Assembly: GCA_027317645.1 (NCBI GenBank)
Contig: DAHVQS010000040.1
Coordinates: 1-17,107, forward strand
Direction of reading: 5' to 3'
DNA from: Paenalcaligenes sp021793095
Lineage (GTDB): Bacteria; Pseudomonadota; Gammaproteobacteria; Burkholderiales; Burkholderiaceae_B
DNA: 17,107 nt
Numbering within the stretch: position 1 is the stretch's first letter; each line of letters begins with the position of its first letter. Shown here one piece after another: positions 1 through 7,841 of this stretch. A model generated the notes under the pieces. It did not search any database. It was not told the DNA's origin and was given only the letters and a program-made list of their open reading frames with translations. A program made the translations under genes and the position numbers.

Positions 1-1620
1 GTAGACCATGGGGATCAGGGTCTTGCGCACGACCTCACCCTCTCGGTTGACCATACCTACCACAGCACATGCTGCCACCACGTTGTGAACACAAATCATG
101 TTACCAGCGGCACCACCCACTGCCTGCAGTGCCACAATGATTGCAGACTGATCAGGGGTAAAGGCCAAGTGCTGAGCGGTAGAGAACTGGAAGTAAGAGA
201 ACATCATATTACTGACTGTGTTAGAGCCCGCAATAAATGCCCCTAAGCTACCCACCCAAGGTGAAATATTGGGCCAGGCATTACCCGCGACTGAAGCTGC
301 ACTTTGCGCGAGCAAAATAGGCATGCTAGCCAGCGAGCCATCGGCCGAAGCAGAGTGAATAAAGACCTGCACCATGGGTACTGCCAGCAACAATGCAGGT
401 GCAGCGGCCGACATGGTTTTTGCAGAGGCAGTGAAACCATCCCAGTACTGTTTTCCATTCATTCTGAAAATACCGATACAAATCAGTGATACCAGAATCA
501 AAATAGCCCCCGGTGAGAACAGGAACTGTGCCGAACTGGAAATATCGGTATCAAAAAGATTGGGGAAAGATAGGGTTGCGCTATCACCGGTCAATACAGA
601 TTTTACGGCAGGTACCGTACGCGTAATGACCAACAGGATGACCACCAACACATAGGGAGAGAAGGCGCGCAACACACTAAAGCGAGGGGTTTCGTTTTCA
701 TCCTCGACCTTGACAGTGCCTAGCCACTCGCGCTCCCAATAAGCCTTTTCGGGGAATTGGAAAGTATCCTTGGGAACAAAAAGCCCTTTACGTGCGGCGG
801 GCACCACAATCAATAACCCAATCAATGCACCGAGCATAGAGGGGAACTCTGCGCCGAGCAAGCGGGAAATGATCACATAAGGTACGGTAAATGCAATCCC
901 TGCAAAAATAGCAAAGCGCCATGCTTTGAGACCCTGCGCAAAGGAACGCTGACTACCAAAGAAGCGAGTCAACAAGCCACACAGCATCAAGGGAATAAAG
1001 ACCCCAATCAATGCATGCACGGATGCCACATCGTGGATGATTTGCAAGATGTAATCGGCGGGTGTGGTAGGCGCAATTGCAGCTGCCACGTCGGCCTTGT
1101 TATCAATACCAGAAGTCACCCCCACAATCATGGGCGTACCCACCGCGCCAAAAGACACGGGAGTCGACTGAATGACCAGCATTGACATCACTGCAGCCAT
1201 TGCGGGAAAACCCAAGGCCAACAGCAAAGGCGCCCCGACCGCTGATGGGGTACCGAAACCAGATGAGCCCTCGATCAGCGAGCCAAAAAGCCAGGCCACG
1301 ATGATGACCTGCACACGACGGTCGGGAGAGACGTCCATGAACCCCTGGCGAATCGCGCTCAGCGCCCCGCCCTCTTTGAGGGTGTTCAAGAGCAAAATCG
1401 CCCCAAACACAATAAACAAAAGGGTAATTGCGGTAATGATACCGTTAACCGTAGCCGCGGCAACAATAGCGCCTGAACTACCCCAAACAAACAAAGATAA
1501 TAGAGCGGTAACAACGTATGCGGCTCCCATAGAGAGCTTGGCAGACCGCCCTAAAACGACCATTAGCACAAATACTACGACAATCGGTGCTAAGGCCAAT
1601 AAGGTATAAATAGTACCCAT
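1..1620 (-). CDS. lldP: L-lactate permease, LctP family (3' end outside window)
   Basis: Cytoplasmic-membrane transporter of the LctP family, which takes up L-lactate and in some members glycolate. I translated 540 residues without a stop from ATG at 1620. AAGGAG at 1629-1634 lies 8 nt upstream of the start. The protein is strongly hydrophobic, with many membrane segments. Family motifs are visible: EGSSGFGTPSAVGAP at residues 117-131, then QSTPVSFGAVGTPM at about 151-164, and AGSNTVSNMMFSYFQF near 465-480. The last visible stretch, VGGAAGNMICVHNVVAACAV, is the usual C-terminal region, so only some 10-30 residues should be missing (family length near 550). It follows the gltA terminator on the same strand and probably has its own promoter. 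Substrate choice between lactate and glycolate cannot be read from sequence alone. Confidence 0.93.
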   Translation of the reverse strand, partial: MGTIYTLLALAPIVVVFVLMVVLGRSAKLSMGAAYVVTALLSLFVWGSSGAIVAAATVNGIITAITLLFIVFGAILLLNTLKEGGALSAIRQGFMDVSPDRRVQVIIVAWLFGSLIEGSSGFGTPSAVGAPLLLALGFPAMAAVMSMLVIQSTPVSFGAVGTPMIVGVTSGIDNKADVAAAIAPTTPADYILQIIHDVASVHALIGVFIPLMLCGLLTRFFGSQRSFAQGLKAWRFAIFAGIAFTVPYVIISRLLGAEFPSMLGALIGLLIVVPAARKGLFVPKDTFQFPEKAYWEREWLGTVKVEDENETPRFSVLRAFSPYVLVVILLVITRTVPAVKSVLTGDSATLSFPNLFDTDISSSAQFLFSPGAILILVSLICIGIFRMNGKQYWDGFTASAKTMSAAAPALLLAVPMVQVFIHSASADGSLASMPILLAQSAASVAGNAWPNISPWVGSLGAFIAGSNTVSNMMFSYFQFSTAQHLAFTPDQSAIIVALQAVGGAAGNMICVHNVVAACAVVGMVNREGEVVRKTLIPMVY

Positions 1621-1700
1621 GTAAAAAACTCCTTGGCTAGCAAAAGATGGCAAAACGCCATTTCTTGTTTTCAAAACGTGATGACCCCACGCAATCAGGT

Positions 1701-1706
1701 ACTATA
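1701..1706 (-). promoter_or_regulatory. weak candidate -10 for the lactate permease gene
   Basis: On the minus strand the hexamer TATAGT, preceded by GGG, lies about 80 nt upstream of the permease ATG and downstream of the gltA terminator. No convincing -35 stands 16-18 bp upstream. The leader also contains a small inverted repeat (ATGGC/GCCAT, 1647-1661, 5-nt loop). This is a tentative call based mainly on the need for a start site here. Confidence 0.28.
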
Positions 1707-1765
1707 CCCGTTGTTATCACTTTTTCTTATTCGCAAAAACCCTGTGTTGATTTCAAAAAAGCCAC

Positions 1766-1796
1766 AAAAAAAAACGGCTTCTACAAGAAGCCGTTT
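1766..1796 (-). terminator. Rho-independent terminator of the sdh-gltA operon
   Basis: A perfect 11-bp inverted repeat (AAACGGCTTCT at 1772-1782, its complement at 1786-1796) with a 3-nt loop is followed on the minus strand by a run of U (plus-strand A run at 1766-1771). It lies 42 nt beyond the gltA stop codon and separates gltA from the lactate permease gene on the same strand. Confidence 0.93.
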
Positions 1797-1838
1797 GGAT
1801 CATTGATCGCTGACTCAGCGCGATGCGCTAAAAGAGAC

Positions 1839-3134
1839 CTACTTTACGTTGCGCTCGCCAGGACCAACATATAGCTGACGGGGACGCCCAATGCGGAAAT
1901 CGTCATCAGTAATCATCTCATCCCACTGCGCAATCCAACCTGCGGTACGTGCCAACGCAAAGATACCGGTAAACATATCTGTGGGGATACCAATAGCGCG
2001 TTGAACAATCCCAGAGTAGAAGTCTACGTTGGGGTACAAGCGTCGCTCGACAAAGTACTCATCCTCAAGAGCAATACGCTCGAGCTCCATTGCAAGCTTA
2101 AAGAGCGGGTCGTCCTCTAAGCCAAGTGCCTCAAGTACCTCTTTACATGTTTCTTGCATGAGCTTGGCACGGGGGTCATAGTTTTTGTAAACACGGTGAC
2201 CAAAGCCCATGAGGCGCACACCCGAGGTGCGGTCCTTGACCTGCTCCATAAACTCGCCAACCTTGGCCACCCCGCCCTGAGCATGGATTTGCTCGAGCAT
2301 GTTAAGGCAAGCCTCGTTGGCCCCACCGTGTGCCGGCCCCCACAGACAAGCAATCCCAGCAGCAATCGCTGCATAGGGGTTAGTCCCAGAGGAACCACAC
2401 AAACGCACTGTCGAGGTAGAGGCGTTTTGCTCGTGATCCGCATGCAGGATAAAAATACGATCCAATGCGCGCTCGACCACCTCGTTGACCTGATAATCCT
2501 CACACGGTGTCCCAAACATCATATAGAGGAAGTTGCCGGTGTAGGACAGGTTGTTTTGTGGGTACATAAAGGGTTGCCCGATACCGTATTTGTAAGCCAT
2601 GGCCACAATAGTCGGTAATTTGGCAATCAAACGAATCGCTGAGATACGACGGTCTTCAGGATTATTGATGTCCAGTTGGTCGTGATAAAAGGCAGACATG
2701 GCCCCGACCATCCCCGTTAAAATTGCCATCGGGTGTGCATCATGGTGAAAGCCGCGTACAAAGTTGTACATATGCTCTTTAACCATGGTGTGGTGGGTGA
2801 CCAGGCGTTCGAACTCTTGTTTGCCATCTTCGTCGGGCAACTCACCAAATAACAACAGGTGGCATACCTCGAGGAAGTCGCAGTTTTCTGCGAGTTGCTC
2901 AATTGGGTAACCACGATAAAGCAATTGCCCCTTGTCACCATCGATATAGGTAATCGATGATTTGGTAGAGGCAGTGGCCATAAAGCCAGGGTCAAATGTA
3001 AAGGTGCCTGTCTCGCCATACAGCTTACGAATATCGACGACATCAGGACCTACCGTGCCTTTATAAACAGGCAGTTCTACAGTTGCTCGGCCATCACTAA
3101 AAGACAGTGTGGCTTTGGTATCTGAACGTTGCAT
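1839..3134 (-). CDS. gltA: citrate synthase, type II (hexameric, GltA class)
   Basis: Condenses acetyl-CoA with oxaloacetate to citrate, the entry step of the TCA cycle, in the cytoplasm. The product is 431 residues, matching the 427-residue E. coli GltA class, and has the N-terminal extension (about residues 1-50) characteristic of the larger NADH-sensitive enzymes. Active-site motifs are intact: HADHEQNAST at 231-240, GPAHGGAN with His269, GFGHRVYKNYDPRA with His313, and NVDFYSG with Asp371. The ATG at 3134 has AAGGA at 3141-3145, 6 nt upstream. It starts 16 nt after the sdhE stop and is the last gene of the operon before the terminator at 1766-1796. A paralogous synthase of the PrpC class lies at 9128-10285. 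NADH inhibition is inferred from class, not seen. Confidence 0.97.
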   Translation of the reverse strand: MQRSDTKATLSFSDGRATVELPVYKGTVGPDVVDIRKLYGETGTFTFDPGFMATASTKSSITYIDGDKGQLLYRGYPIEQLAENCDFLEVCHLLLFGELPDEDGKQEFERLVTHHTMVKEHMYNFVRGFHHDAHPMAILTGMVGAMSAFYHDQLDINNPEDRRISAIRLIAKLPTIVAMAYKYGIGQPFMYPQNNLSYTGNFLYMMFGTPCEDYQVNEVVERALDRIFILHADHEQNASTSTVRLCGSSGTNPYAAIAAGIACLWGPAHGGANEACLNMLEQIHAQGGVAKVGEFMEQVKDRTSGVRLMGFGHRVYKNYDPRAKLMQETCKEVLEALGLEDDPLFKLAMELERIALEDEYFVERRLYPNVDFYSGIVQRAIGIPTDMFTGIFALARTAGWIAQWDEMITDDDFRIGRPRQLYVGPGERNVK

Positions 3135-3150
3135 AAAACATCCTTTTCGT

Positions 3151-3411
3151 TCAAAGCGCGCTTATGAGCGCCACTAGGCGTTGAATTTCCGGTGAGTTAT
3201 AGGGCTCTTGGAGCTCTTGGGTACCCAAAAGAACCTGAAGTAGATCGTTGTCATCCATCTCGAACAGTTTATTTAATGCCACAACGTCTACATCTGTGAG
3301 CTCGTGCTCATAGCGGTCTAAAAATCGCGTGAGAATGAGATCATTCTCAAGCATTCCGCGACGCGCGCGCCATCTAAGGCGCGCACGCTGTAAAGAAGTC
3401 AGCTCTGCCAT
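3151..3411 (-). CDS. sdhE: FAD assembly factor SdhE (succinate dehydrogenase maturation)
   Basis: Small cytoplasmic factor that promotes covalent attachment of FAD to SdhA. The 86 residues match the usual length of the SdhE/YgfY family. The conserved RGxxE motif is present as RRGMLEND, with Gly19 and Glu22, in the arginine-rich N-terminal part. The rest is predicted helical and ends in a typical Leu/Ile-rich tail. It begins 12 nt after the sdhB stop with only a weak ribosome-binding signal (GGGCCGAG), suggesting translation coupled to sdhB, and it precedes gltA by 16 nt. Placement between sdhB and gltA is common in betaproteobacteria. Confidence 0.95.
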   Translation of the reverse strand: MAELTSLQRARLRWRARRGMLENDLILTRFLDRYEHELTDVDVVALNKLFEMDDNDLLQVLLGTQELQEPYNSPEIQRLVALISAL

Positions 3412-3423
3412 ACTCGGCCCATA

Positions 3424-4140
3424 TTAGACTGTGCGACGGACAAGCATTTCTTTGATCTTGCCAATCGCACGCGATGGATTTAGCCCTTTGGGGCAAACAT
3501 CGGTACAGTTCATGATGGTATGGCAGCGGAACAAGCGATAAGGATCTTCAAGATTATCCAAGCGCTCGGCCGTTGCATCGTCGCGAGAATCCGCAATAAA
3601 GCGATAAGCCTGTAGCAAACCTGCCGGGCCTACAAACTTGTCGGGGTTCCACCAGAAAGAAGGACAGGCGGTAGAACAGCAAGCGCATAAAATACACTCG
3701 TACAAGCCGTTGAGCTCTTCGCGCTCTGCGGGTGACTGAAGTCGCTCGCGCTCTGGTGGTGGTGTTGAATTGATGAGATAAGGCATGACTGAATGAAACT
3801 GATCAAAGAAATGAGTCATGTCCACAATCAAGTCACGCACCACTGGCAGACCTGGGATCGGACGCAACACGATGGTGTCAGGTAATGTATTTAGATTAGT
3901 AATACATGCCAAACCATTGCGGCCATTAATGTTGACGGCGTCTGAGCCACAAATCCCCTCACGGCACGAACGTCGGAAAGAGATACTGTCATCAATCTCG
4001 TTCTTGAGTCGCACGAGCACATCAAGCAGCATCCGATCATGCTCGCGCAATTCTATTTGCACTTTTTGCATGTACGGGCGCTCGTCCTTATCGGGGTCGT
4101 AGCGATAGATTTCAAAATTTAACTTGCGATTAACACTCAT
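3424..4140 (-). CDS. sdhB: succinate dehydrogenase iron-sulfur subunit
   Basis: Electron-transfer subunit of complex II, carrying electrons from the SdhA flavin to the membrane quinone site through three Fe-S clusters. The 238 residues are exactly the E. coli length. [2Fe-2S] ligands are Cys59, Cys64, Asp67 and Cys79 (CREGICGSD motif; Asp at the third position is normal in this lineage). [4Fe-4S] ligands are Cys149, Cys152, Cys155 and Cys216. [3Fe-4S] ligands are Cys159, Cys206 and Cys212. I chose the ATG at 4140, giving MSVNRKLNFEIYRYDP, because AGGGGA at 4146-4151 sits 5 nt upstream. A longer in-frame reading to 4179 would overlap sdhA and adds 13 residues not found in the family. It begins 13 nt after the sdhA stop. 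Confidence 0.97.
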   Translation of the reverse strand: MSVNRKLNFEIYRYDPDKDERPYMQKVQIELREHDRMLLDVLVRLKNEIDDSISFRRSCREGICGSDAVNINGRNGLACITNLNTLPDTIVLRPIPGLPVVRDLIVDMTHFFDQFHSVMPYLINSTPPPERERLQSPAEREELNGLYECILCACCSTACPSFWWNPDKFVGPAGLLQAYRFIADSRDDATAERLDNLEDPYRLFRCHTIMNCTDVCPKGLNPSRAIGKIKEMLVRRTV

Positions 4141-4153
4141 CTGTTTCCCCTGT

Positions 4154-5932
4154 TTAGAACTCGCGAGCTCTTGGCGCAATACTTTCAGCGGTTAGTGGCT
4201 GCATCTCTACTGGTTTGTACTCGAGGCGATTGCCCTCTGAGAACCACATCGTATGCTTGAGCCAGTTTTCATCATCACGCTTGGGATAATCCTCGAGGGA
4301 GTGTGCGCCACGGCTTTCATGACGGTTGACAGCAGAGTGCACGGTGGCTCTGGCAACCTCGATCATATTGGCCACCTCTAGTGCCTCAACGCGTGCGGTG
4401 TTAAAGACTTTGGACTTGTCTTTGTAGTAGAGCTGTTTGGAGGCCTCAGCGAGCTCATCGATGGCTTTGGTCCCCTTGCCCAGAATTTCGAGCGTACGGA
4501 ATACTCCGCAGTGTCCCTGCATGGTATGACGGATTTTGTCAGCGAGCTCGGGCGCGTGTTCACCCGAAGTGCGCTCTTCGATTGCCATGACACGCTCGAG
4601 CGATTTATCAATCGTCCAATCAGGTGTGTCGGGATGGCTATGCTCATCTTGGGGACGACTTTCAACGATGTGGTTGCCGGCTGAGCGACCAAAGACAATA
4701 AGGTCAAGCAAAGAGTTGGTCCCGAGACGGTTGGCGCCGTGCACAGAAGTGGCGGCACACTCGCCAACAGCGTAAAGACGCGGTACCACTGTAGGCTGAC
4801 CATTTTTCATCGTCAACACTTGACCATGATAGTTTGTGGGTATTCCACCCATTTGATAGTGCAATGTCGGCACCACAGGGATGGGGTCTTTGATGGGATC
4901 CACATTGGCAAAGGTCATCGCAATTTCGCGGATGGCTGGCAAACGACGCATGATGGTCTCTGCCCCCAAGTGGTCGAGCTTGAGCTCGATATAATCACCA
5001 TTGGGGCCACATCCACGCCCCTCTTTGATCTCTTGGTCCATCGAGCGCGATACAAAATCACGCGGGGCCAAGTCTTTGAGGTGCGGCGCATAACGCTCCA
5101 TAAAGCGCTCGCCGTCTTTATTGAGCAGGATGCCCCCCTCACCACGTACCCCTTCGGTAATGAGCACACCCGCACCATAAACACCTGTGGGGTGAAACTG
5201 CCAGAACTCTAAGTCCTGCAGGGGCAGCCCAGCGCGGGCGGCCATGCCAAGTCCATCACCTGTATTGATAAAGGCGTTGGTAGAGGCCTCAAAGATGCGT
5301 CCGGCCCCCCCTGTGGCCAACACGGTACGCTTGGCCTCGAGAATATAAATATCCCCTGTTTCCATTTCTAGCGCGGTAACACCGAGGATTTCGCCCTCAT
5401 CATTTTGAAGCAGGTCAAGCGCCATCCATTCAACGAGGAATTTAGTTTTTAATTTGACGTTGCGCTCATAGAGGGTATGTACCATTGCGTGCCCGGTACG
5501 GTCGGCGACAGCACAGGCGCGCTGTACGGGCTTTTCACCGAAATGCGAAGTGTGCCCACCAAAAGGACGCTGATAAATAGTACCGTCATCGTTACGGTCA
5601 AAGGGCATGCCGAAATGCTCTAGCTCATAAACTGCATGCGGGGCCTCGCGACAGAGGAACTCAATGGAATCCTGATCACCTAGCCAGTCGGACCCTTTGA
5701 CGGTGTCGTACATATGCCAGTACCAATGGTCCTCGCTCATATTGCCTAGAGCGGCACTGACGCCCCCTTGGGCGGCCACGGTATGCGAACGTGTTGGGAA
5801 AACCTTGGAAAGCACAGCCACATCAAGGCCGGCCTCTGAGAGTTGCAATGCACAACGCAATCCAGCGCCCCCGGCGCCAACAACCACCGCATCAAATTGG
5901 CGGCGTGGTAAAGAAGATTTAATAGCTGCCAC
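4154..5932 (-). CDS. sdhA: succinate dehydrogenase flavoprotein subunit
   Basis: Catalytic subunit of complex II, oxidising succinate to fumarate on the inner face of the membrane. The 592 residues match the family. The dinucleotide-binding motif GAGGAG is at 19-24, the FAD-linking His is His50 in RSHTVAAQGG, and catalytic-site residues are His246 (HPTGVYGAG), Arg290 (APRDFVSR), His357 (LHYQMGGIPTN) and Arg401 (GANRLGTNSLLDL). I chose a GTG start at 5932, giving MAAIKSSLPRRQFD. It lies 2 nt after the sdhD stop with GGAG at 5942-5945, 9 nt upstream. Longer readings to 6019 would overlap sdhD by some 85 nt and add an unconserved leader. It needs SdhE, encoded three genes on, for flavinylation. 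Confidence 0.97.
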   Translation of the reverse strand: MAAIKSSLPRRQFDAVVVGAGGAGLRCALQLSEAGLDVAVLSKVFPTRSHTVAAQGGVSAALGNMSEDHWYWHMYDTVKGSDWLGDQDSIEFLCREAPHAVYELEHFGMPFDRNDDGTIYQRPFGGHTSHFGEKPVQRACAVADRTGHAMVHTLYERNVKLKTKFLVEWMALDLLQNDEGEILGVTALEMETGDIYILEAKRTVLATGGAGRIFEASTNAFINTGDGLGMAARAGLPLQDLEFWQFHPTGVYGAGVLITEGVRGEGGILLNKDGERFMERYAPHLKDLAPRDFVSRSMDQEIKEGRGCGPNGDYIELKLDHLGAETIMRRLPAIREIAMTFANVDPIKDPIPVVPTLHYQMGGIPTNYHGQVLTMKNGQPTVVPRLYAVGECAATSVHGANRLGTNSLLDLIVFGRSAGNHIVESRPQDEHSHPDTPDWTIDKSLERVMAIEERTSGEHAPELADKIRHTMQGHCGVFRTLEILGKGTKAIDELAEASKQLYYKDKSKVFNTARVEALEVANMIEVARATVHSAVNRHESRGAHSLEDYPKRDDENWLKHTMWFSEGNRLEYKPVEMQPLTAESIAPRAREF

Positions 5933-5934
5933 GG

Positions 5935-6318
5935 TTATAGGCTCCAGACAATTTGAACAAAGAAGACGATCGCACCCACGAGCCACAATACGGTCAGCGA
6001 TTGCAAGAACAGGCGCCACCCAGTATGCGTGATGTAATCCATCCAGATATCACGCACACCCACCCAGGCATGCCAGACAACTGACACAAATGCCAAAGTG
6101 GCCAAGACCTGACCCATGGGGAATGCCCCCCATTTAAAGGAAAAGAGATGACGCCACGAGTCATAGTTAAGCTCGGGCGTAAACAAATACCCTAGAAAAA
6201 GTATCAGGGTATAGACAATCATGACGACTGCCGTCACTCGTTGGACGATAAAATCGATGGTGCCATAGTGAGCACCAACAACTAAACGTTTTACTCCGAT
6301 ACGTTCTGGTGCACTCAT
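5935..6318 (-). CDS. sdhD: succinate dehydrogenase membrane anchor subunit SdhD
   Basis: Hydrophobic anchor that with SdhC binds heme b and forms the quinone site of complex II. It has 127 residues from the ATG at 6318, with three membrane segments (about 23-47, 68-90 and 101-124). The family motif HAWVGVRDIWMDYI at 83-96 contains the residues expected around heme and quinone, and RVTA at 27-30 marks the first helix. The start is set by GGAG at 6326-6329. That places 7 nt before this ATG but only 1 nt before the alternative ATG at 6324. The chosen ATG overlaps the sdhC stop as TAATG, implying translational coupling. Confidence 0.94.
   Translation of the reverse strand: MSAPERIGVKRLVVGAHYGTIDFIVQRVTAVVMIVYTLILFLGYLFTPELNYDSWRHLFSFKWGAFPMGQVLATLAFVSVVWHAWVGVRDIWMDYITHTGWRLFLQSLTVLWLVGAIVFFVQIVWSL
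5942..5945 (-). promoter_or_regulatory. ribosome-binding site supporting the GTG start of sdhA
   Basis: GGAG on the minus strand inside the last codons of sdhD, 9 nt before the GTG at 5932. It supports the non-ATG start that yields the family-typical SdhA N terminus and leaves no overlap with sdhD. Confidence 0.65.
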
Positions 6319-6731
6319 TACCATACTCCAAAAAGTTTAAGGGCAAAAACCAACGTCAATAGCAGGCTGATTACGATCACGCTGACCGCTGTCTTTTGCG
6401 AGGATGCTTTGTCGCTGCCCTTGCCCAAATCAAGCGCCAGGAAACGAATGCCCGCACAGAAATGGTGTAAATAGGACCATATCAGGACCAAGAAAATAAT
6501 CTTTATCAATGGGTTGGATGCAACCTTGCTGACAGACTCAAAGGTTTCTGGACTACCCAGACTCAATGACAAGATGGGCAAAAGCACTACGGGCAGAGCT
6601 AAAAAAAGCAATGCCCCACTTATACGGTGCAGAATCGACACTTTCGCAGAAGGAGGGAGCCTGTATGTCAGGATCTGGCCCACGCTTACATTACGAAACT
6701 GAGGACGCTGTTTTGGAGCGGTTTCAGACAT
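6318..6731 (-). CDS. sdhC: succinate dehydrogenase cytochrome b556 subunit SdhC
   Basis: First gene of the operon; membrane anchor and heme b subunit of complex II. It has 137 residues with three membrane segments (about 32-58, 74-100 and 114-134). The quinone-site signature SILHRISGALL is at 32-42 (Ser32, Arg36). The heme-ligand region is LHHFCAGIRFLALDLG, where His90 aligns with the axial His84 of the E. coli protein. The ATG at 6731 is preceded by GAGG, about 6 nt away. It is separated from gntR upstream by 221 nt that carry the operon promoter and a leader hairpin. Confidence 0.95.
   Translation of the reverse strand: MSETAPKQRPQFRNVSVGQILTYRLPPSAKVSILHRISGALLFLALPVVLLPILSLSLGSPETFESVSKVASNPLIKIIFLVLIWSYLHHFCAGIRFLALDLGKGSDKASSQKTAVSVIVISLLLTLVFALKLFGVW
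6326..6329 (-). promoter_or_regulatory. ribosome-binding site that decides the sdhD start
   Basis: GGAG on the minus strand, within the end of sdhC. Two in-frame ATG codons follow. The nearer (6324) is 1 nt away and unusable at that spacing, while the farther (6318) is 7 nt away. The second is therefore the start, overlapping the sdhC stop. Confidence 0.7.
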
Positions 6732-6818
6732 AATGGCCTCGACAAAACATTACTAAAAGAAAAGCTAAGGTATTATTCTTTTGCTCGCCTATGGCTTTCC
6801 CGTAACTGGAAGAGAAAT

Positions 6819-6849
6819 ATTGGACGTCACCGAGCGCGCATCGTCCAAT
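6819..6849 (-). repeat. inverted repeat in the sdhC leader
   Basis: A perfect 8-bp inverted repeat, ATTGGACG at 6819-6826 and CGTCCAAT at 6842-6849, encloses 15 nt that are GC-rich. If transcription starts near 6857 as proposed, it forms a hairpin within the first 40 nt of the sdhCDAB-sdhE-gltA transcript, far from the ribosome-binding site. No U run follows on the minus strand, so it is not a simple terminator. It could instead be a protein operator. Confidence 0.5.
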
Positions 6850-6863
6850 GCAATTGAAACAGT

Positions 6864-6892
6864 ATTTTACGCTAAAAAAAACGGTTTATTAA
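6864..6892 (-). promoter_or_regulatory. candidate sdh operon promoter
   Basis: On the minus strand TTAATA (6887-6892) is followed after exactly 17 nt by TAAAAT (6864-6869), 4 and 5 of 6 matches to the sigma-70 consensus. The predicted start is near 6857, giving a leader of about 126 nt before the sdhC ATG. No copy of the palindrome seen at mdh and acnB is present in this region. Confidence 0.5.
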
Positions 6893-6952
6893 GTGCACTA
6901 CATAGAAAATACTACCCCTTAAAGCATAAGCAATGATAAACAGCTTAGGCAA

Positions 6953-7726
6953 TCAGCTTAAAGAATGACGGTAGTGGAAACGCTCGGTGATATATAACCC
7001 CCGACGAAACTCTACCGGTCGATCGCCATAAGTATAAGAAATCCGATCCACCTGTAATAAAGGGCTGCCCGCAGGCACCCCCAAGTGCTGTACCGCAGTT
7101 TCTTGTGCCGCAACGGCACGAATGGCCTCATCGGCACGCACCATACTCACCCCAAACTCACTCTCGAACCATGCATATAAAGGCTTTTTATTGGCCCGCA
7201 CGGTGGTGGCGTTAATGCCTTTAAAAACCTGGCTAGGCAACCAAATATCGTCCAGGATGGTAGGTTGTTCATCGAATGATAATAAACGCTGAATCCGTAT
7301 TACCGAGGCTGCACTTTTGAGCTGCAAATACTGCGCAATTTCGGTACTGGCGCGCACGCGCGTGCAGTCAATAATTTGGCTGCTGGAGCGTGGCTGATGG
7401 CCGTCGTTGGGCGTGAGTTTTAGAAAACGAAAACGTACCTTAGCCTCGGTGTGTGTGGGGACAAACGTGCCTTTGCCTTGGCGGCGAATGAGGAGATTAT
7501 CAGCTGCCAACTCGTCGATGGCCTTGCGCACCGTGCCTTGACTGACTTGGAAGCGGGCTGCTAACTCGTGCTCGCTAGGGATGGCCTCACCCGGACGCCA
7601 TTCGCCTTGATCCAGCCGTTGCAGCAAAAGACTCTTAATTTGCTGATACAACGGACTGTACGTCGTGCCGGTGCCTCCTCTGGCCTGCTTACTCAACGCT
7701 TTAACTGATGTTTGCTTATTTGGCAT
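6953..7726 (-). CDS. GntR-family regulator, HutC/FarR subfamily (UTRA domain)
   Basis: Predicted DNA-binding regulator of 257 residues. Residues about 24-90 form the GntR winged helix-turn-helix: SPLYQQIK, then GEWRPGEAIPSEHELAARF, then VSQGTVRKAIDEL as recognition region, then the wing RRQGKGTFV. Residues about 105-250 match the UTRA ligand-binding fold, with features such as YLQL, RIQRLLSFDEQP, and a C-terminal PLLQVDRISY plus VEFRRGLYITERF. The ligand is unknown; UTRA domains typically sense small metabolites. The ATG at 7726 lacks a good ribosome-binding site. It is divergent from mdh and directly upstream of the sdh operon, so it is a strong positional candidate for a TCA-cycle regulator. 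There is no terminator after it, so read-through into sdhC is possible. Confidence 0.9.
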   Translation of the reverse strand: MPNKQTSVKALSKQARGGTGTTYSPLYQQIKSLLLQRLDQGEWRPGEAIPSEHELAARFQVSQGTVRKAIDELAADNLLIRRQGKGTFVPTHTEAKVRFRFLKLTPNDGHQPRSSSQIIDCTRVRASTEIAQYLQLKSAASVIRIQRLLSFDEQPTILDDIWLPSQVFKGINATTVRANKKPLYAWFESEFGVSMVRADEAIRAVAAQETAVQHLGVPAGSPLLQVDRISYTYGDRPVEFRRGLYITERFHYRHSLS

Positions 7727-7841
7727 GGATTGAAACCCACAGTGAATACGATACAGATGCGCAATGTGCGTTTAGTGGACACTGACTGGTACATAAATTT
7801 TGTCGGATATTCTCGCACGGTGGCATACTAAAGTCTATCAC

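Noticed and set aside
1172..1609. Long plus-strand open frame of about 145 codons opposite the lactate permease gene
   Set aside because: It lies wholly antisense to the permease, whose translation carries strong family motifs. The frame's Thr/Ala/Lys-rich composition is what antisense of hydrophobic codons gives.
1647..1874. Small plus-strand open frame between gltA and the lactate permease gene
   Set aside because: It runs through the terminator hairpin and the end of gltA, and it has no ribosome-binding site. Its codons are simple AT-rich intergenic sequence.
2154..2618. Plus-strand open frame of about 154 codons opposite gltA
   Set aside because: Antisense to the active-site part of citrate synthase. 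No recognisable family, no ribosome-binding site, and no room for independent selection.
4739..5212. Plus-strand open frame of about 157 codons opposite sdhA
   Set aside because: Antisense shadow of a highly conserved flavoprotein; no family resemblance.
6755..6782. AAAAGAA/TTCTTTT inverted repeat in the sdhC leader as a copy of the mdh operator
   Set aside because: The arms are in the opposite order to the mdh outer arms, and the core CTTATATAAG is missing. AT-rich chance matches of this kind are expected.
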